Source: Kocuria salsicia (lineage in GTDB: Bacteria > Actinomycetota > Actinomycetes > Actinomycetales > Micrococcaceae). From it: a stretch of DNA of 64,000 bases. The first letter of the stretch is position 1. Each line of letters starts with the position of its first letter. Positions 43,833 through 55,214 of the stretch are shown one piece after another. The translations under genes were made by a program, and so were the position numbers. The notes under the pieces were generated by a model, which was given only the letters and a program-made list of their open reading frames with translations, had not been told where the DNA came from and made no database searches. Where the stretch lies: positions 868,001-932,000 of the forward strand of contig NZ_VELE01000001.1 in the NCBI RefSeq assembly GCF_007681555.1, written 5' to 3'.

Positions 43833-45106
43833 ATGTCCGAGAACGTGCCCGAGCACGTCGTCGTCGCCGGGGCCGGTCTGATCGGTCTCGCCACTGCCTT
43901 CGAGCTGCGACGCCGCGGCACCGCCGTCACCGTGGTGGACCCGCGCCCCGCGTGGGGAGCCACGCGCGCCGCCGCGGGGATGCTCGCCCCGGTCGCGGAG
44001 ACCCAGTACGGCCAGGAACCGCTCTACCCCCTCATGCGCGCCTCGGCCGCCGAGTACCCCCGGTTTGTGGAGCGGGTCACCGCCGCCACCGGGCTGCCCA
44101 CGGGCTACCGCACGGAGGAGACCCTGGTGGTCGCCGCGGACGCCGCGGATGCTCGCTCCCTCTCGGACCTCGCCTCGCACCAGATCGCCTCCGGCATGGA
44201 CGTCCAGGAGATCCCGGTGCGGGAGGCCCGGTCCCTGGAACCCGCGCTCGCGCCGCGCCTGGCCGGAGCGGTCCGCATCGTCTCCGACCGTCAGGTGGAC
44301 CCCCGGCTGCTCGCCTCCTCCATGGTGGAGGCGCTGAACTCCGCGCACCTCGAGACCGCCGAGGGCGCCACGGATGCCGGGCCCGCGCGGTGGTTCACCA
44401 GCAAGGTGGACTCCCTGCTGACAACCTCGGGAAGGATCCGCCAGGTCACGGGCGTGCGCCTGGACAGCGGCGAGCAGATCACCGCGGACGCCGTGGTGCT
44501 CGCCACCGGTCTCACGGCCAGCACCGTGGGCGGTCTGCCGCAGGACCTCGACCTGCGCCTGCGCCCGGTCTTCGGGGACATCCTGCGGCTGCGCGTGCCC
44601 GAGTCCGTGCTCGCCTCCGGGGAGGAGCACCTGCTCTCCCGCACGGTGCGGGCCCAGGTGCTCGGACGGCCCGTCTACGTGGTCCCCCGCGCGGACCACA
44701 CCCTGGTGCTCGGCGCCACCAGCCGCGAGGACGGGCGGGAGTCCGTGCTGGCCGGCGGCGTCCACCAGCTGCTGCGCGACGCCCGCACGGTGGTGCCCGC
44801 GATCGATGACTGCGACGTCCTCGAGATGATGGCCCGCGCCCGGCCCGGCACCCCGGACGACCTCCCCTACCTCGGCCGCACCTCCGTGCACGGACTGGTC
44901 GTCAGCACGGGCCACTTCCGTCACGGCATCCTGCTGACCCCGGTCGCGTCCCGACTCGCGGCGGAACTCGTCACCGGTGTGCTCGATCCGGGCGTGGAGC
45001 ACGGCGCGGACGGCGAGTTCCTCGCCTCGACGGATCCCGCCCGGCACTCGCAGGCCGACACAGACACCGTTTCGCTCGACCACCCCCACATCTCGGGAGG
45101 ACTCGC

Positions 45107-45110
<4 letters not shown>
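43833..45110 (+). CDS. thiO: Glycine oxidase ThiO
   Basis: FAD-dependent oxidase making iminoglycine for the thiazole ring of thiamine; 425 aa. The dinucleotide motif is VVVAGAGLIGLATAFEL, followed by the ATRAAAGMLAP segment of ThiO/DAO proteins; C-terminal DLPYLGRT and STGHFRHGILLTP complete the fold. The ATG at 43833 is just after the riboswitch's GGAGGGAGGA. First gene of thiO-thiS-thiG-thiF, overlapping thiS by 4 bp. Confidence 0.95.
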
Positions 45111-47720
<2,610 letters not shown>

Positions 47721-47742
47721 CCGGCCGCCCGCCACACACAGA

Positions 47743-47796
47743 AAAAGCGCAGCTTTCGACCTCCTCCAGCAGGAATGCGTCGAAAGCTGCACTTTT
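47743..47796. terminator. Bidirectional T-tract hairpin between thiF and lutC
   Basis: 18-bp inverted repeat with one mismatch (47743-47760 and 47779-47796; core GCAGCTTTCGAC), loop of 18 nt with an inner TCCT/AGGA stem. It has A-run/T-run edges on both sides, so it can terminate thiF and lutC transcripts. It is notably less GC-rich than its surroundings. Confidence 0.88.
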
Positions 47797-47865
47797 ACAG
47801 CGCGAGCCGGCTCAGGTGCCCCCATGGGTCGGGGATGGAGCGGCTGGGGTTCATCGCCTCGGGGC

Positions 47866-48510
47866 TCAGCCCAGCAGGATCACGTCCAGGGTGCGGGGAC
47901 CGTGCACCCCCTCCACTCGTTCGAGCTCGATGTCCGACGTCGCTGAGGGGCCCGAGATCATGGTGGTCGGCACGGTGGGCTCCACCCGCGAGATCGCCTC
48001 GGGGATCAGCTCCACCACGGTCTCCAGCGGCACGATGCAGATGTGGTGGTCGGGTACGAGCGTGATGGCCCGGCGCCCCTCGTCCGGACGTCCCGACAGG
48101 AAGATGGTCCCCGTCTGGGCGCACGAGACGGTCGAGGAAGTCACCACGGCGTCCACCCGGTTGAGCTCTCGCACGGACAGCGCGGAGGCCCCCCGGGAGT
48201 CGTTCGGGTCCACGATCACGCGTCGTGCGGCGGTGTCCTCGGGCAGCAGGGCGGTGTCGAAGCCCTCGGGGATCACGTACCGCGCGGACGCCCCGAGCTG
48301 GCTGGCAATGCGCTCCGCGACGGTCTCCGCCGCCTCTCGGAACACGTTCGCCTTGTAGTCCAGGAGCCGGTCCTCGAGCATGTCCACGATCTCCTCGCGG
48401 CTCAGCTCGGAGTGCCGCCGGTAGGCCCGAGGGATTTCGGGTGCCTGCGGATGGTCCGAGAGCGCGCCCGCGAGCCGCTCCAGGATCTCGGTCTTGGCGT
48501 CCGTGCTCAT
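47866..48510 (-). CDS. lutC: Lactate utilisation protein C (LUD domain)
   Basis: 214 aa LUD-domain subunit of the LutABC L-lactate oxidation complex. VTSSTVSCAQTGTIFL and DHHICIVPLETVVELIPEAI match LutC/YkgG. It lacks Fe-S cysteines, as expected for this subunit. The ATG at 48510 overlaps the lutB stop by 4 bp; last gene of lutA-lutB-lutC. Confidence 0.93.
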   Translation of the reverse strand: MSTDAKTEILERLAGALSDHPQAPEIPRAYRRHSELSREEIVDMLEDRLLDYKANVFREAAETVAERIASQLGASARYVIPEGFDTALLPEDTAARRVIVDPNDSRGASALSVRELNRVDAVVTSSTVSCAQTGTIFLSGRPDEGRRAITLVPDHHICIVPLETVVELIPEAISRVEPTVPTTMISGPSATSDIELERVEGVHGPRTLDVILLG

Positions 48511-50486
48511 GCCTGCTCCCCGTTCTCTTCCGTGCGTCGCCCGGCGTTCCGGTCGTTGTGCTCGGTGGGGTCGGCGTTCGCCTCCGAGACTCCCCCGGCG
48601 ACGTCGTCCGCTCTCGCTCCGGAAACCCCGGAGGACTCCCCACCGGCGGACCCACCACCAGCGGCACTGCTCTTACCGGCGGCACTGCCCCGGCTGGACG
48701 CAACGCCCTGGCCGGCTGCACTGCCATCCGCGGGCGCGGAGCGATCCGACCCGGGCACCTCCGCCCGGGCGTCAAGCGTCGCGCCGTCCCGATCCAGACG
48801 CTGGGCCGTCTCGTCCTCGTGCTTCTTCCACCAGTTGCGGAAGGACTCCTTGGGCGGCTCGGGGACGTCACGCTGCTGGGTCCAGCCACCCACCATGCCG
48901 GGGAGCCAGCCGATCGCGTGGTCCCGTCCCGCTACCACGCGGCCCAGAGGCAGGGCGCGTTCGGCCAGGGACATGCGCTGACCCGAGGACATCACGAAGG
49001 ACGCACCCTTCATCATCGCGTCCATCTGCGTGGGAAGCCCGCGCGTGGGAACGGCATCGCGCATCCGGCGGCCGACGCGCCGCGCTTTCGTGGAGAGGTC
49101 CTTGAGCGTCCCTTCTTCGGGCGCGCCGTCCTGTCCGCCGTTGCCCTCGTCCGCGGTGAGGGACTTCTCCTCGCGCCACTCGTCCCCCGCGGTGATCGCG
49201 GGATCCGTCGAGGTGGGCGCTGGGGCGGCCACGTCCGTGCGCTCCCCGTGCTGCGTGCGGACGTCCTCGTCCCGCAGGTGCACGAGGATCTCGGGGATGT
49301 TGATCTTCACGGGACACACCTGGTAGCAGGCCCCGCACAAGGAGGAGGCATAGGGCAGGGAGGCGTTCTCCTCGGAGGTGATGCCGGTGAGCTGCGGGGA
49401 GAGGATCGCGCCGATGGGCCCCGGGTAGGTGGAGCCGTAGGCGTGGCCGCCGACCTGCTCGTACACCGGGCACACGTTCAGGCACGCCGAGCAGCGGATG
49501 CAGTGCAGCGCGGAGCGTCCCTCGGGATCCGAGAGCACCGCCGAGCGGCCGTTGTCCAGCAGCACCACGTGCACGTTCTGGGGCCCGTCGCCGGGTGTGA
49601 CACCGGTCCACAGGGAGGTGTACGGATTCATGCGCTCACCGGTGGAGGAGCGCGGAAGCAGCTGGAAGAAGACCTCGAGGTCCTCGTAGCTGGGCAGCAG
49701 CTTCTCGATACCCATCACCGTGATCAGCGTCTCGGGCAGGGTGAGGCACATGCGGCCGTTGCCCTCGGACTCCACCACGGACAGCGTTCCCGTGTCCGCG
49801 ATGCCGAAGTTCGCTCCGGAGATCGCGACCTTGGAGGTCAGGAACTTCTCGCGCAGGTGCTTTCGGGCCGCCTCGGCCAGCACGCGCGGCTCGCTCGTGA
49901 GCTCGTCCGTGGTCTCGGTCATCTCGTTGCGGAAGATCTCGCGGATCTCCTCGCGGTTCTTGTGGATGGCGGGGACCAGGATGTGAGAGGGCTTGTCCTT
50001 GCCCAGCTGCACGATCAGCTCGGCGAGGTCCGTCTCCGTGGCGGAGATGCCGTGCTCCTGCAGGTGCTCGTCCAGCCCGATCTCCTGGGTGGCCATGGAC
50101 TTGACCTTGATGACGTCCGTGACCTCCTGCTCCTGGATCAGGCTCGTCACGATGGCGTTGGCCTCGTCCGCATCCCGCGCCCAGTGGACGACGCCGCCCT
50201 GCGCGGTGAAGTTGCGCTCGAACTCCTCGAGCAGCTCGGGAAGGTGCGCCATGACCATTTCCTTGGTCGCGGACCCTGTGTCGCGTAGCGCCTGCCAGTC
50301 GGGGACCTCGCCCACCACGCTCGCGCGCTTGGCGCGGATGGAGTGGGTGGCGTGCCGGATGTTGGCGCGCATCTGCTCGTTCTGCAGCTCTTTCTTGGCG
50401 GCCTGTGGGAAGGCCACCTGAGCGTGAAGGTTGCCCTGGCCGTGGACGGGGCGCACGGCGGGCATGCCCAGGGACGTGATACTCAT
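48507..50486 (-). CDS. lutB: Lactate utilisation iron-sulfur protein LutB
   Basis: Fe-S subunit of the LutABC complex. LUD domain residues 60-290 (IKVKSMATQEIGLDEHL, ANFGIADTGTLSVVESEGN), then two 4Fe-4S motifs, CIRCSACLNVCPVYEQVGG and CGACYQVCPVKINIPE, and a LutB C-terminal region with RNWWKKHE. At 659 aa it is about 150-180 residues longer than Bacillus LutB: an insert after the Fe-S region and a Ser/Gly/Ala-rich, disordered tail of about 90 residues. The ATG at 50486 has AGGAG and overlaps the lutA stop. Confidence 0.95.
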   Translation of the reverse strand: MSITSLGMPAVRPVHGQGNLHAQVAFPQAAKKELQNEQMRANIRHATHSIRAKRASVVGEVPDWQALRDTGSATKEMVMAHLPELLEEFERNFTAQGGVVHWARDADEANAIVTSLIQEQEVTDVIKVKSMATQEIGLDEHLQEHGISATETDLAELIVQLGKDKPSHILVPAIHKNREEIREIFRNEMTETTDELTSEPRVLAEAARKHLREKFLTSKVAISGANFGIADTGTLSVVESEGNGRMCLTLPETLITVMGIEKLLPSYEDLEVFFQLLPRSSTGERMNPYTSLWTGVTPGDGPQNVHVVLLDNGRSAVLSDPEGRSALHCIRCSACLNVCPVYEQVGGHAYGSTYPGPIGAILSPQLTGITSEENASLPYASSLCGACYQVCPVKINIPEILVHLRDEDVRTQHGERTDVAAPAPTSTDPAITAGDEWREEKSLTADEGNGGQDGAPEEGTLKDLSTKARRVGRRMRDAVPTRGLPTQMDAMMKGASFVMSSGQRMSLAERALPLGRVVAGRDHAIGWLPGMVGGWTQQRDVPEPPKESFRNWWKKHEDETAQRLDRDGATLDARAEVPGSDRSAPADGSAAGQGVASSRGSAAGKSSAAGGGSAGGESSGVSGARADDVAGGVSEANADPTEHNDRNAGRRTEENGEQA

Positions 50487-51316
50487 CGGGTGGCTCCTAC
50501 CGGGGCTGCCGACCGGCGGCCGGGCTGGGGGATGGACAGTTCCACGGGCCCGTCCACGATCAACGGGTTGGCGCGGGTGGACGCGAGGATCTCCGCGAAG
50601 TGGACCGTCTGCACGTCCAGCTTCCGCTTGGAGGCGGCTCCGCCCAGGTGCATGAGACAGGAGGCGTCCCCGCCGGTGCACAGGGAGGCACCGGAGTCCA
50701 CGATGTTGCGCAGCTTGGCATCCGCCATGGCGCCGGAGACGTCCGGGTTCTTGAAGGAGAAGGTGCCGCCGAAACCGCAGCACTCCTCGGCGTCCGGCAA
50801 CTCGTGGAACTCGATCTCCTCCACGGAGCGCACGAGGTCCTTCTGGCGGTCCCCGAGCCCGAGCAGGCGCATGCCGTGGCAGGACGGGTGGTAGGTGACG
50901 GGGTGGGGGAACCAGGAGCCCAGCTGGGCGGCCGAGTCGGTCACGCCGAGCACGTCCACGAGCAGCTCCGAGAGCTCGTAGGTGTTCTCCGCAACCATGG
51001 CCGCGTCCTCGGCGAGCGCGGCGTCCCCGCACTGCCGCGCGACCAGCGGCTGCTGGTGGCCCAGGGAGGCGACGCACGAGCCGGAGGGCGCCACGGCGAC
51101 GTCGTAGTCCGTGCTGGTGAAGGCCCGGACATGGTTGCGGATCACGGGAACGGCGTCCTCGAAGTACCCGCTGTTGATGTGCATCTGGGAGCAGCAGCCC
51201 TGCCCCTGGGGAAACACCACCTCGTGTCCCAGCCGCTCCAGGATCCGCACGGTGGCCAGTGCCACCTTCGGATACATGGCATCCACAATGCACGTGGCGA
51301 AGAGCGCGATTCTCAT
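50483..51316 (-). CDS. lutA: Lactate utilisation protein A (CCG-domain Fe-S oxidoreductase)
   Basis: 277 aa subunit of LutABC with two cysteine-rich CCG domains: FATCIVDAMYP, GQGCCSQMHINSGY, then HPSCHGMRLLG and CCGFGGTFSFKNPDVS. A C-terminal extension of about 35 residues is Pro/Arg-rich. ATG at 51316 with GGGAGA 8-9 nt upstream. First gene of the lut operon, divergent from lctP across a 320-bp control region. Confidence 0.95.
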   Translation of the reverse strand: MRIALFATCIVDAMYPKVALATVRILERLGHEVVFPQGQGCCSQMHINSGYFEDAVPVIRNHVRAFTSTDYDVAVAPSGSCVASLGHQQPLVARQCGDAALAEDAAMVAENTYELSELLVDVLGVTDSAAQLGSWFPHPVTYHPSCHGMRLLGLGDRQKDLVRSVEEIEFHELPDAEECCGFGGTFSFKNPDVSGAMADAKLRNIVDSGASLCTGGDASCLMHLGGAASKRKLDVQTVHFAEILASTRANPLIVDGPVELSIPQPGRRSAAPVGATR

Positions 51317-51390
51317 GTTGTGGTCTCCCAACCGTCTGCTCTGGTCATCGTCTGCCTCGGTCCATCTCTGCGTCCAGGCCAGGCTACGCC

Positions 51391-51406
51391 CGTGAACCGG
51401 ATCACA
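51391..51406. promoter_or_regulatory. Candidate GlxR/Crp site in the lut promoter region
   Basis: CGTGA-ACCGGA-TCACA matches 9 of 10 fixed positions of TGTGA-N6-TCACA, the best such site I found. Toward lutA, TAGCCT (complement of 51381-51386) is a possible -10 and TGTTGT (complement of 51404-51409) a possible -35 at 17-bp spacing, so the site would overlap the lut promoter. Confidence 0.5.
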
Positions 51407-51478
51407 ACAATGCGCGCACGCGGCCGCGGACATCCGCCGGACGCGCTCGTCATCTCACGAATCACCGGGCGCCACGCC

Positions 51479-51507
51479 TTAATCGTGTGACCTGGATCAT
51501 GTACGCT
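51479..51507 (+). promoter_or_regulatory. Probable lctP promoter with embedded GlxR-like site
   Basis: -35 TTAATC (51479-51484), 17-bp spacer, -10 TACGCT (51502-51507). The spacer contains TGTGA-CCTGGA-TCATG (51486-51501), 8 of 10 matches to the Crp/GlxR consensus. The leader to the lctP GTG would be about 125 nt. Prediction by eye. Confidence 0.5.
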
Positions 51508-51509
51508 GT

Positions 51510-51536
51510 GTGGTCGGACCACTGTGGCCTGACCAC
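51510..51536. promoter_or_regulatory. Tandem LldR/FadR-type operators
   Basis: GTGGTCGGACCAC (51510-51522) is a perfect palindrome fitting the TNGTNNNACNA motif described for Corynebacterium LldR. A second copy, GTGGCCTGACCAC (51524-51536), keeps one perfect half. They lie directly downstream of the predicted lctP -10, so a bound GntR-family repressor would block transcription. The lldR-like gene is 1.9 kb away on the same locus. Confidence 0.65.
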
Positions 51537-51639
51537 TTATCCTACGACCGGTTCCGGACACGGTGCACACCGCCCCGGCCAGAACCGCCCCACCCCGAGA
51601 ACTGCGGTTCCGATCCACCCCTCACCCCTTGGAGATCCT

Positions 51640-53310
51640 GTGACCACCTTCACCGCCGTGACCGATGCCGTGGGAGGCAGCATCGGCCTCTCCGCCCTGG
51701 TGGGCTGCCTCCCCCTGCTGACCTTCTTCGTGATGCTGCTGGCCTTCCGCGCCAGCGCGTACGTGGCCGGGCTGACCTCCCTGGTGGTCGCCCTGGCCGT
51801 GGCGATCCTGGGCTTCGGCATGCCCACCCAGCTCGCCCTGCTCACCGCCACGCAGGGTGCCGTCTACGGCCTCTTCCCGATCGTGTGGATCGTGGTCATG
51901 GCCCTGTGGTTCTACCAGGTGACCGTGCTCTCGGGGCGCTTCGAGGACCTCCGCACCATCTTCGACACCATCGGCGGCGGTGACCTGAGGATCCAGGCCA
52001 TGCTGATCGCGTTCTGCTTCGGCGGCCTGCTGGAGGCACTGGCCGGCTTCGGCGCGCCCGTGGCCATCACCGCGACCATGATCCTGGCCTTGGGCCTGAA
52101 GCCCCTCAAGGCCGCCACCCTGGTGCTGATCGCCAACACCGCCCCGGTGGCCTTCGGCGCCATCGCCATCCCCATCACCACCGCGGGCGCGCTCACGGAT
52201 CTGGACCCCGCGCACATCGGTGCCGTCGTGGGCCACCAGGCGCCTCTGTTCGCGTTCGTGGTCCCCTTCTTCCTGCTGCTCATCGTCGACGGCGCCCGCG
52301 GCCTCAAGCAGGCCTGGCCCGCCGCGCTCGTGGTGGGCGGCAGCTTCGCGATCGCGCAGTGGTGGTGCGCCACGCACTTCTCCTACGAGCTCACGGACGT
52401 CGTGGCGTCCCTTGTAGGCCTCGCGGCGGCCGTGGTCCTCATGCGGTTCTGGCGCCCCAAGGGTGCCGAGGCTGTGCGCGCGGACCTGGGCGTGGAGAAG
52501 CCCGAGAGCGCCGCGGTGCTCACCCCGGGCCGCATCTGGATGGCCGTGCTCCCCTACGTCCTGGTGGTCGTGATCTTCGGCATCGCCAAGCTGTGGACCG
52601 CCGGCGTCAACGTCCCCAAGGCCCTGGCCACCACGGACGTGAAGATCCCCTGGCCCGGTCTGCACGGCCACCTGCTCAACGCCAAGGGTGAGGCCATCAC
52701 AGGGACCGTCTACAACTTCCAGTGGCTCTCCAGCCCCGGAACCCTGTTGCTGATCACGGGGCTGCTGGTCACCATCGTGTACTGCCTGTTCAACCACAAC
52801 GGCATGTTCCGCCTCTCCGTGGGCAACGCCATCGCGGAGATCGGGCGCTGCTTCTGGAAGATGCGCTTCTCCGCGCTGACCATCATGGCCGTGCTCGCCC
52901 TGGCCTACGTGATGAACTTCTCGGGCCAGACCATCGCCATCGGCACGTTCGTGGCGGGTCTCGGCGCGGCCTTCGCCTTCTTCTCACCCGTCCTGGGCTG
53001 GGTGGGTACCGCGGTCACGGGATCGGACACCTCGGCCAACGCCCTGTTCGCCAACCTGCAGAAGACAGCGGCGCTGGGCTCCGGGCTGGATCCCCACCTG
53101 ATGACGGCGGCCAACACGTCCGGTGGCGTGGTGGGCAAGATGATCTCCCCGCAGTCGCTGGCCATCGCGTCCACCTCCGTGGGCATGCAGGGCAAGGAGT
53201 CCAGCATCTTCAGGGCGGTCGTGCCGTGGTCGCTCGGCATGCTCCTGGTGCTGTGCTGCCTGGTGTTCCTGCAGTCCAACGTCCTCGCCTGGATGCTGCC
53301 AGCAGCCTGA
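51640..53310 (+). CDS. lctP: L-lactate permease, LctP family
   Basis: Lactate:H+ symporter of the LctP/GlcA family, 556 aa with 12-14 membrane helices. Diagnostic stretches: VWIVVMALWFYQVTVLSG, GGLLEALAGFGAPVAI, IANTAPVAFGAIAIPI, and near the end GTAVTGSDTSANALFANLQ and ANTSGGVVGKMISPQS. The GTG at 51640 has TTGGAG 6 nt upstream. It imports lactate for LutABC and is followed by the lldR-like regulator 84 bp downstream. Confidence 0.95.
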   Translation: MTTFTAVTDAVGGSIGLSALVGCLPLLTFFVMLLAFRASAYVAGLTSLVVALAVAILGFGMPTQLALLTATQGAVYGLFPIVWIVVMALWFYQVTVLSGRFEDLRTIFDTIGGGDLRIQAMLIAFCFGGLLEALAGFGAPVAITATMILALGLKPLKAATLVLIANTAPVAFGAIAIPITTAGALTDLDPAHIGAVVGHQAPLFAFVVPFFLLLIVDGARGLKQAWPAALVVGGSFAIAQWWCATHFSYELTDVVASLVGLAAAVVLMRFWRPKGAEAVRADLGVEKPESAAVLTPGRIWMAVLPYVLVVVIFGIAKLWTAGVNVPKALATTDVKIPWPGLHGHLLNAKGEAITGTVYNFQWLSSPGTLLLITGLLVTIVYCLFNHNGMFRLSVGNAIAEIGRCFWKMRFSALTIMAVLALAYVMNFSGQTIAIGTFVAGLGAAFAFFSPVLGWVGTAVTGSDTSANALFANLQKTAALGSGLDPHLMTAANTSGGVVGKMISPQSLAIASTSVGMQGKESSIFRAVVPWSLGMLLVLCCLVFLQSNVLAWMLPAA

Positions 53311-53394
53311 GCCGCATCGGTACAGTGAGGCGTCCCGGCCCGTCACCGCTACTCGCGGTGGCGGGCCATCGCGTGCAATCCCCTGGGAGGAACC

Positions 53395-54123
53395 ATGAGC
53401 ACCGCCCCCGCCTACACCGTGGTGCTGGACTGGCTCGAACGGCAGCTGCGCTCGGGTGAGCTGCGGGTGGGCGACAAGCTGCCGGCCGAGCGCACCCTCG
53501 CGGAGGACTTCGGCATCTCCCGTGCCTCGGTCCGCGAAGCGGTGCGGATCCTCGCGGCCATGGGGCTGGTGCGCTCCGCCACCGGGTCCGGGCCGCACTC
53601 CGGTGCCACGGTCATCTCGGACCCCTCGGCAGCACTGGGGTGGGCGCTGCGCATGCACATCGCCACCAGGTCCCTGCCCGTAGCGGACGTGGTGAGCACC
53701 CGTGTGCTGCTGGAGACCCAGTCGAGTCTCGACGCCGCGCGCTCGGACGTGCCGGAGCGCACCGCCGTCCTGGAGCAGGCGACGGCGCTGCTGGACCGCA
53801 TGGACCGCCCGGACGTGGCCGACGCCGAGTTCCACTGCCTGGACGCGCAGTTCCACTTCCAGCTGGCGTCCCTGGGCGGCAACGTGGTGCTGGAGACGAT
53901 CATGGCGTCGCTGCGCGAGGCGACCATCGGCTACGTGCAGGAGACCGTGGCGGCCACCTCCGACTGGCCCGGGGTGCGTGCGGGACTGCAGCACCAGCAC
54001 CGGGAGATCCTGCGGGCCACGCTCGATCGGGAGGGTGAACTGGCGGCGCGGCTGCTGCGCGAGCACATCCTGTGGTTCTACGCGCTCGTCCCGGACGAGA
54101 CCGGGGGCACCGGCTCCGAGTGA
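53395..54123 (+). CDS. lldR: GntR/FadR-family regulator, LldR-like
   Basis: 242 aa. N-terminal winged helix: LRSGELRVGDKLPAERTLAEDFGISRASVREAVRIL, the FadR-type signature; C-terminal FCD ligand domain with DAEFHCLDAQFHFQLASLGGN and HQHREILRA, containing metal/effector histidines. Its place beside lctP and lutABC, and operators matching the LldR motif in the divergent promoter, indicate a lactate-responsive repressor. ATG at 53395 with GGGAGGA. Followed by a hairpin terminator. Confidence 0.9.
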   Translation: MSTAPAYTVVLDWLERQLRSGELRVGDKLPAERTLAEDFGISRASVREAVRILAAMGLVRSATGSGPHSGATVISDPSAALGWALRMHIATRSLPVADVVSTRVLLETQSSLDAARSDVPERTAVLEQATALLDRMDRPDVADAEFHCLDAQFHFQLASLGGNVVLETIMASLREATIGYVQETVAATSDWPGVRAGLQHQHREILRATLDREGELAARLLREHILWFYALVPDETGGTGSE

Positions 54124-54130
54124 GCGGGTT

Positions 54131-54164
54131 GCCCCGGCACCCCCTGGTCGGAGGGCGCCGGGGC
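54131..54164 (+). terminator. Hairpin terminator after lldR
   Basis: 12-bp stem with one mismatch (GCCCCGGCACCC, 54131-54142; GGGCGCCGGGGC, 54153-54164) and a 10-nt loop, 8 bp after the lldR stop. No T-tract. Confidence 0.6.
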
Positions 54165-54448
54165 CAGATCCGCCCACGCTCGGGCTGCTGACGCGGCGGG
54201 AGCCCTCGGAGCTGCGCGCGAGGTGATCCAGGCCTCGCGGAACTCGTCCGGGGGTGGGGTACAAGGGCCCCCGCCGCGAATCCAGCGGTCCACTCCCCGG
54301 GAGCTCGGTGCGCCGTACAGTCGCCCATCCCCCGGGAGCGGTGGACACCGGGTCAGGGCGTCCACCATCCACTGTGCCGCACGCGGCGTTCGAAGGGCTA
54401 TGGCCATCCGACCAGACCTGGGCCTTGAAACTGGGCAGAACCTGGGAA
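54165..54448. other. Gene-free gap between lldR and the response regulator
   Basis: 284 bp between two convergent genes. All frames here show mixed third-position composition and no recognisable protein sequence. CCCGGGAGC occurs twice, about 40 bp apart. I see no RNA gene. Confidence 0.5.
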
Positions 54449-55192
54449 TCAGGGGCGGCCCGCGTCGTCGTCGTCGAGAGCGGGCTTCACGAGGCCCCAC
54501 TCGATCCCCGCGATCAGCACCTGGACCCGGTCCCGCACGGCCAGCTTCTCGCACAGTCGGGAGACGTAGGCCTTCACGCTGCCGTGCGAGACGGACATCC
54601 GCTCGGCGATCTCGGCGTTGTTCAGCCCCCGCGCTATCGACTCCAGGGTCTCGAGCTCCCGCGGCGCGAGCTGCGGCGCACCGGGAAGCGGGCCGGTGGC
54701 CCACAGCCCCGAGGCGTGCGCGACCGCCTCCCGCCGGCTCCTGCGCCGCACGGACGGCACAGGCACGTCCCCCAGCACGTTGTTCGCCAGCGAGCTCGCC
54801 ACGGACGGAGACAGCGCAAGCTCGTCCTCCCGCACCAGGCTCGCGGCCGAGACAATCTCGTTGTGCCGCGCATCCTTCACCAGGTAGCCGGAGGCCCCGG
54901 CACGCAGCGCGGGCACCACGTACTCCAGGGTCGAGAACGTGGTGAGGGCGAGCACCTTGGTGCTCGGGCACTGCCGCACGATCAGCTCCGTGGCCTCGAT
55001 CCCGTCCATCCCCGGCATGCGGATGTCCATCAGGACCACGTCCGGCTGCAGCGCGAGGCACTTCTCGACGGCCTCGGCACCCTCCCCCGCTTCGCCGACC
55101 ACTTCGAAGCCCGGCTCGGCGCGGAACAGGTTGGCCAGTGCATCCCTCATGAGCGGGTGGTCGTCGACGAGGAGGAGTCTGCACAAATCCAT
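54449..55192 (-). CDS. NarL/LuxR-family response regulator
   Basis: 247 aa. Receiver domain: LLLVDDHPLMRDAL with the acidic pair Asp10/Asp11, phosphoacceptor Asp56 in VVLMDIRMPGMDG, Thr/Ser in LALTTFS and Lys in YLVKDA. C-terminal LuxR HTH: LAPRELETLESIARGLNNAEIAERMSVSHGSVKAYVSRL. The linker between them is long and Arg-rich. The ATG at 55192 is 6 nt after TATGAT (reverse of 55199-55204), a near-consensus -10, so it is probably leaderless. Divergent from the small peptide gene and its likely partner kinase. Confidence 0.93.
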   Translation of the reverse strand: MDLCRLLLVDDHPLMRDALANLFRAEPGFEVVGEAGEGAEAVEKCLALQPDVVLMDIRMPGMDGIEATELIVRQCPSTKVLALTTFSTLEYVVPALRAGASGYLVKDARHNEIVSAASLVREDELALSPSVASSLANNVLGDVPVPSVRRRSRREAVAHASGLWATGPLPGAPQLAPRELETLESIARGLNNAEIAERMSVSHGSVKAYVSRLCEKLAVRDRVQVLIAGIEWGLVKPALDDDDAGRP

Positions 55193-55214
55193 GAGGCGAT
55201 CATAAGCTGGCACC

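Noticed and set aside
54240-54420. Open frame on the minus strand between lldR and the response regulator
   Set aside because: Mixed third-position composition, no start with ribosome site and no recognisable motif.
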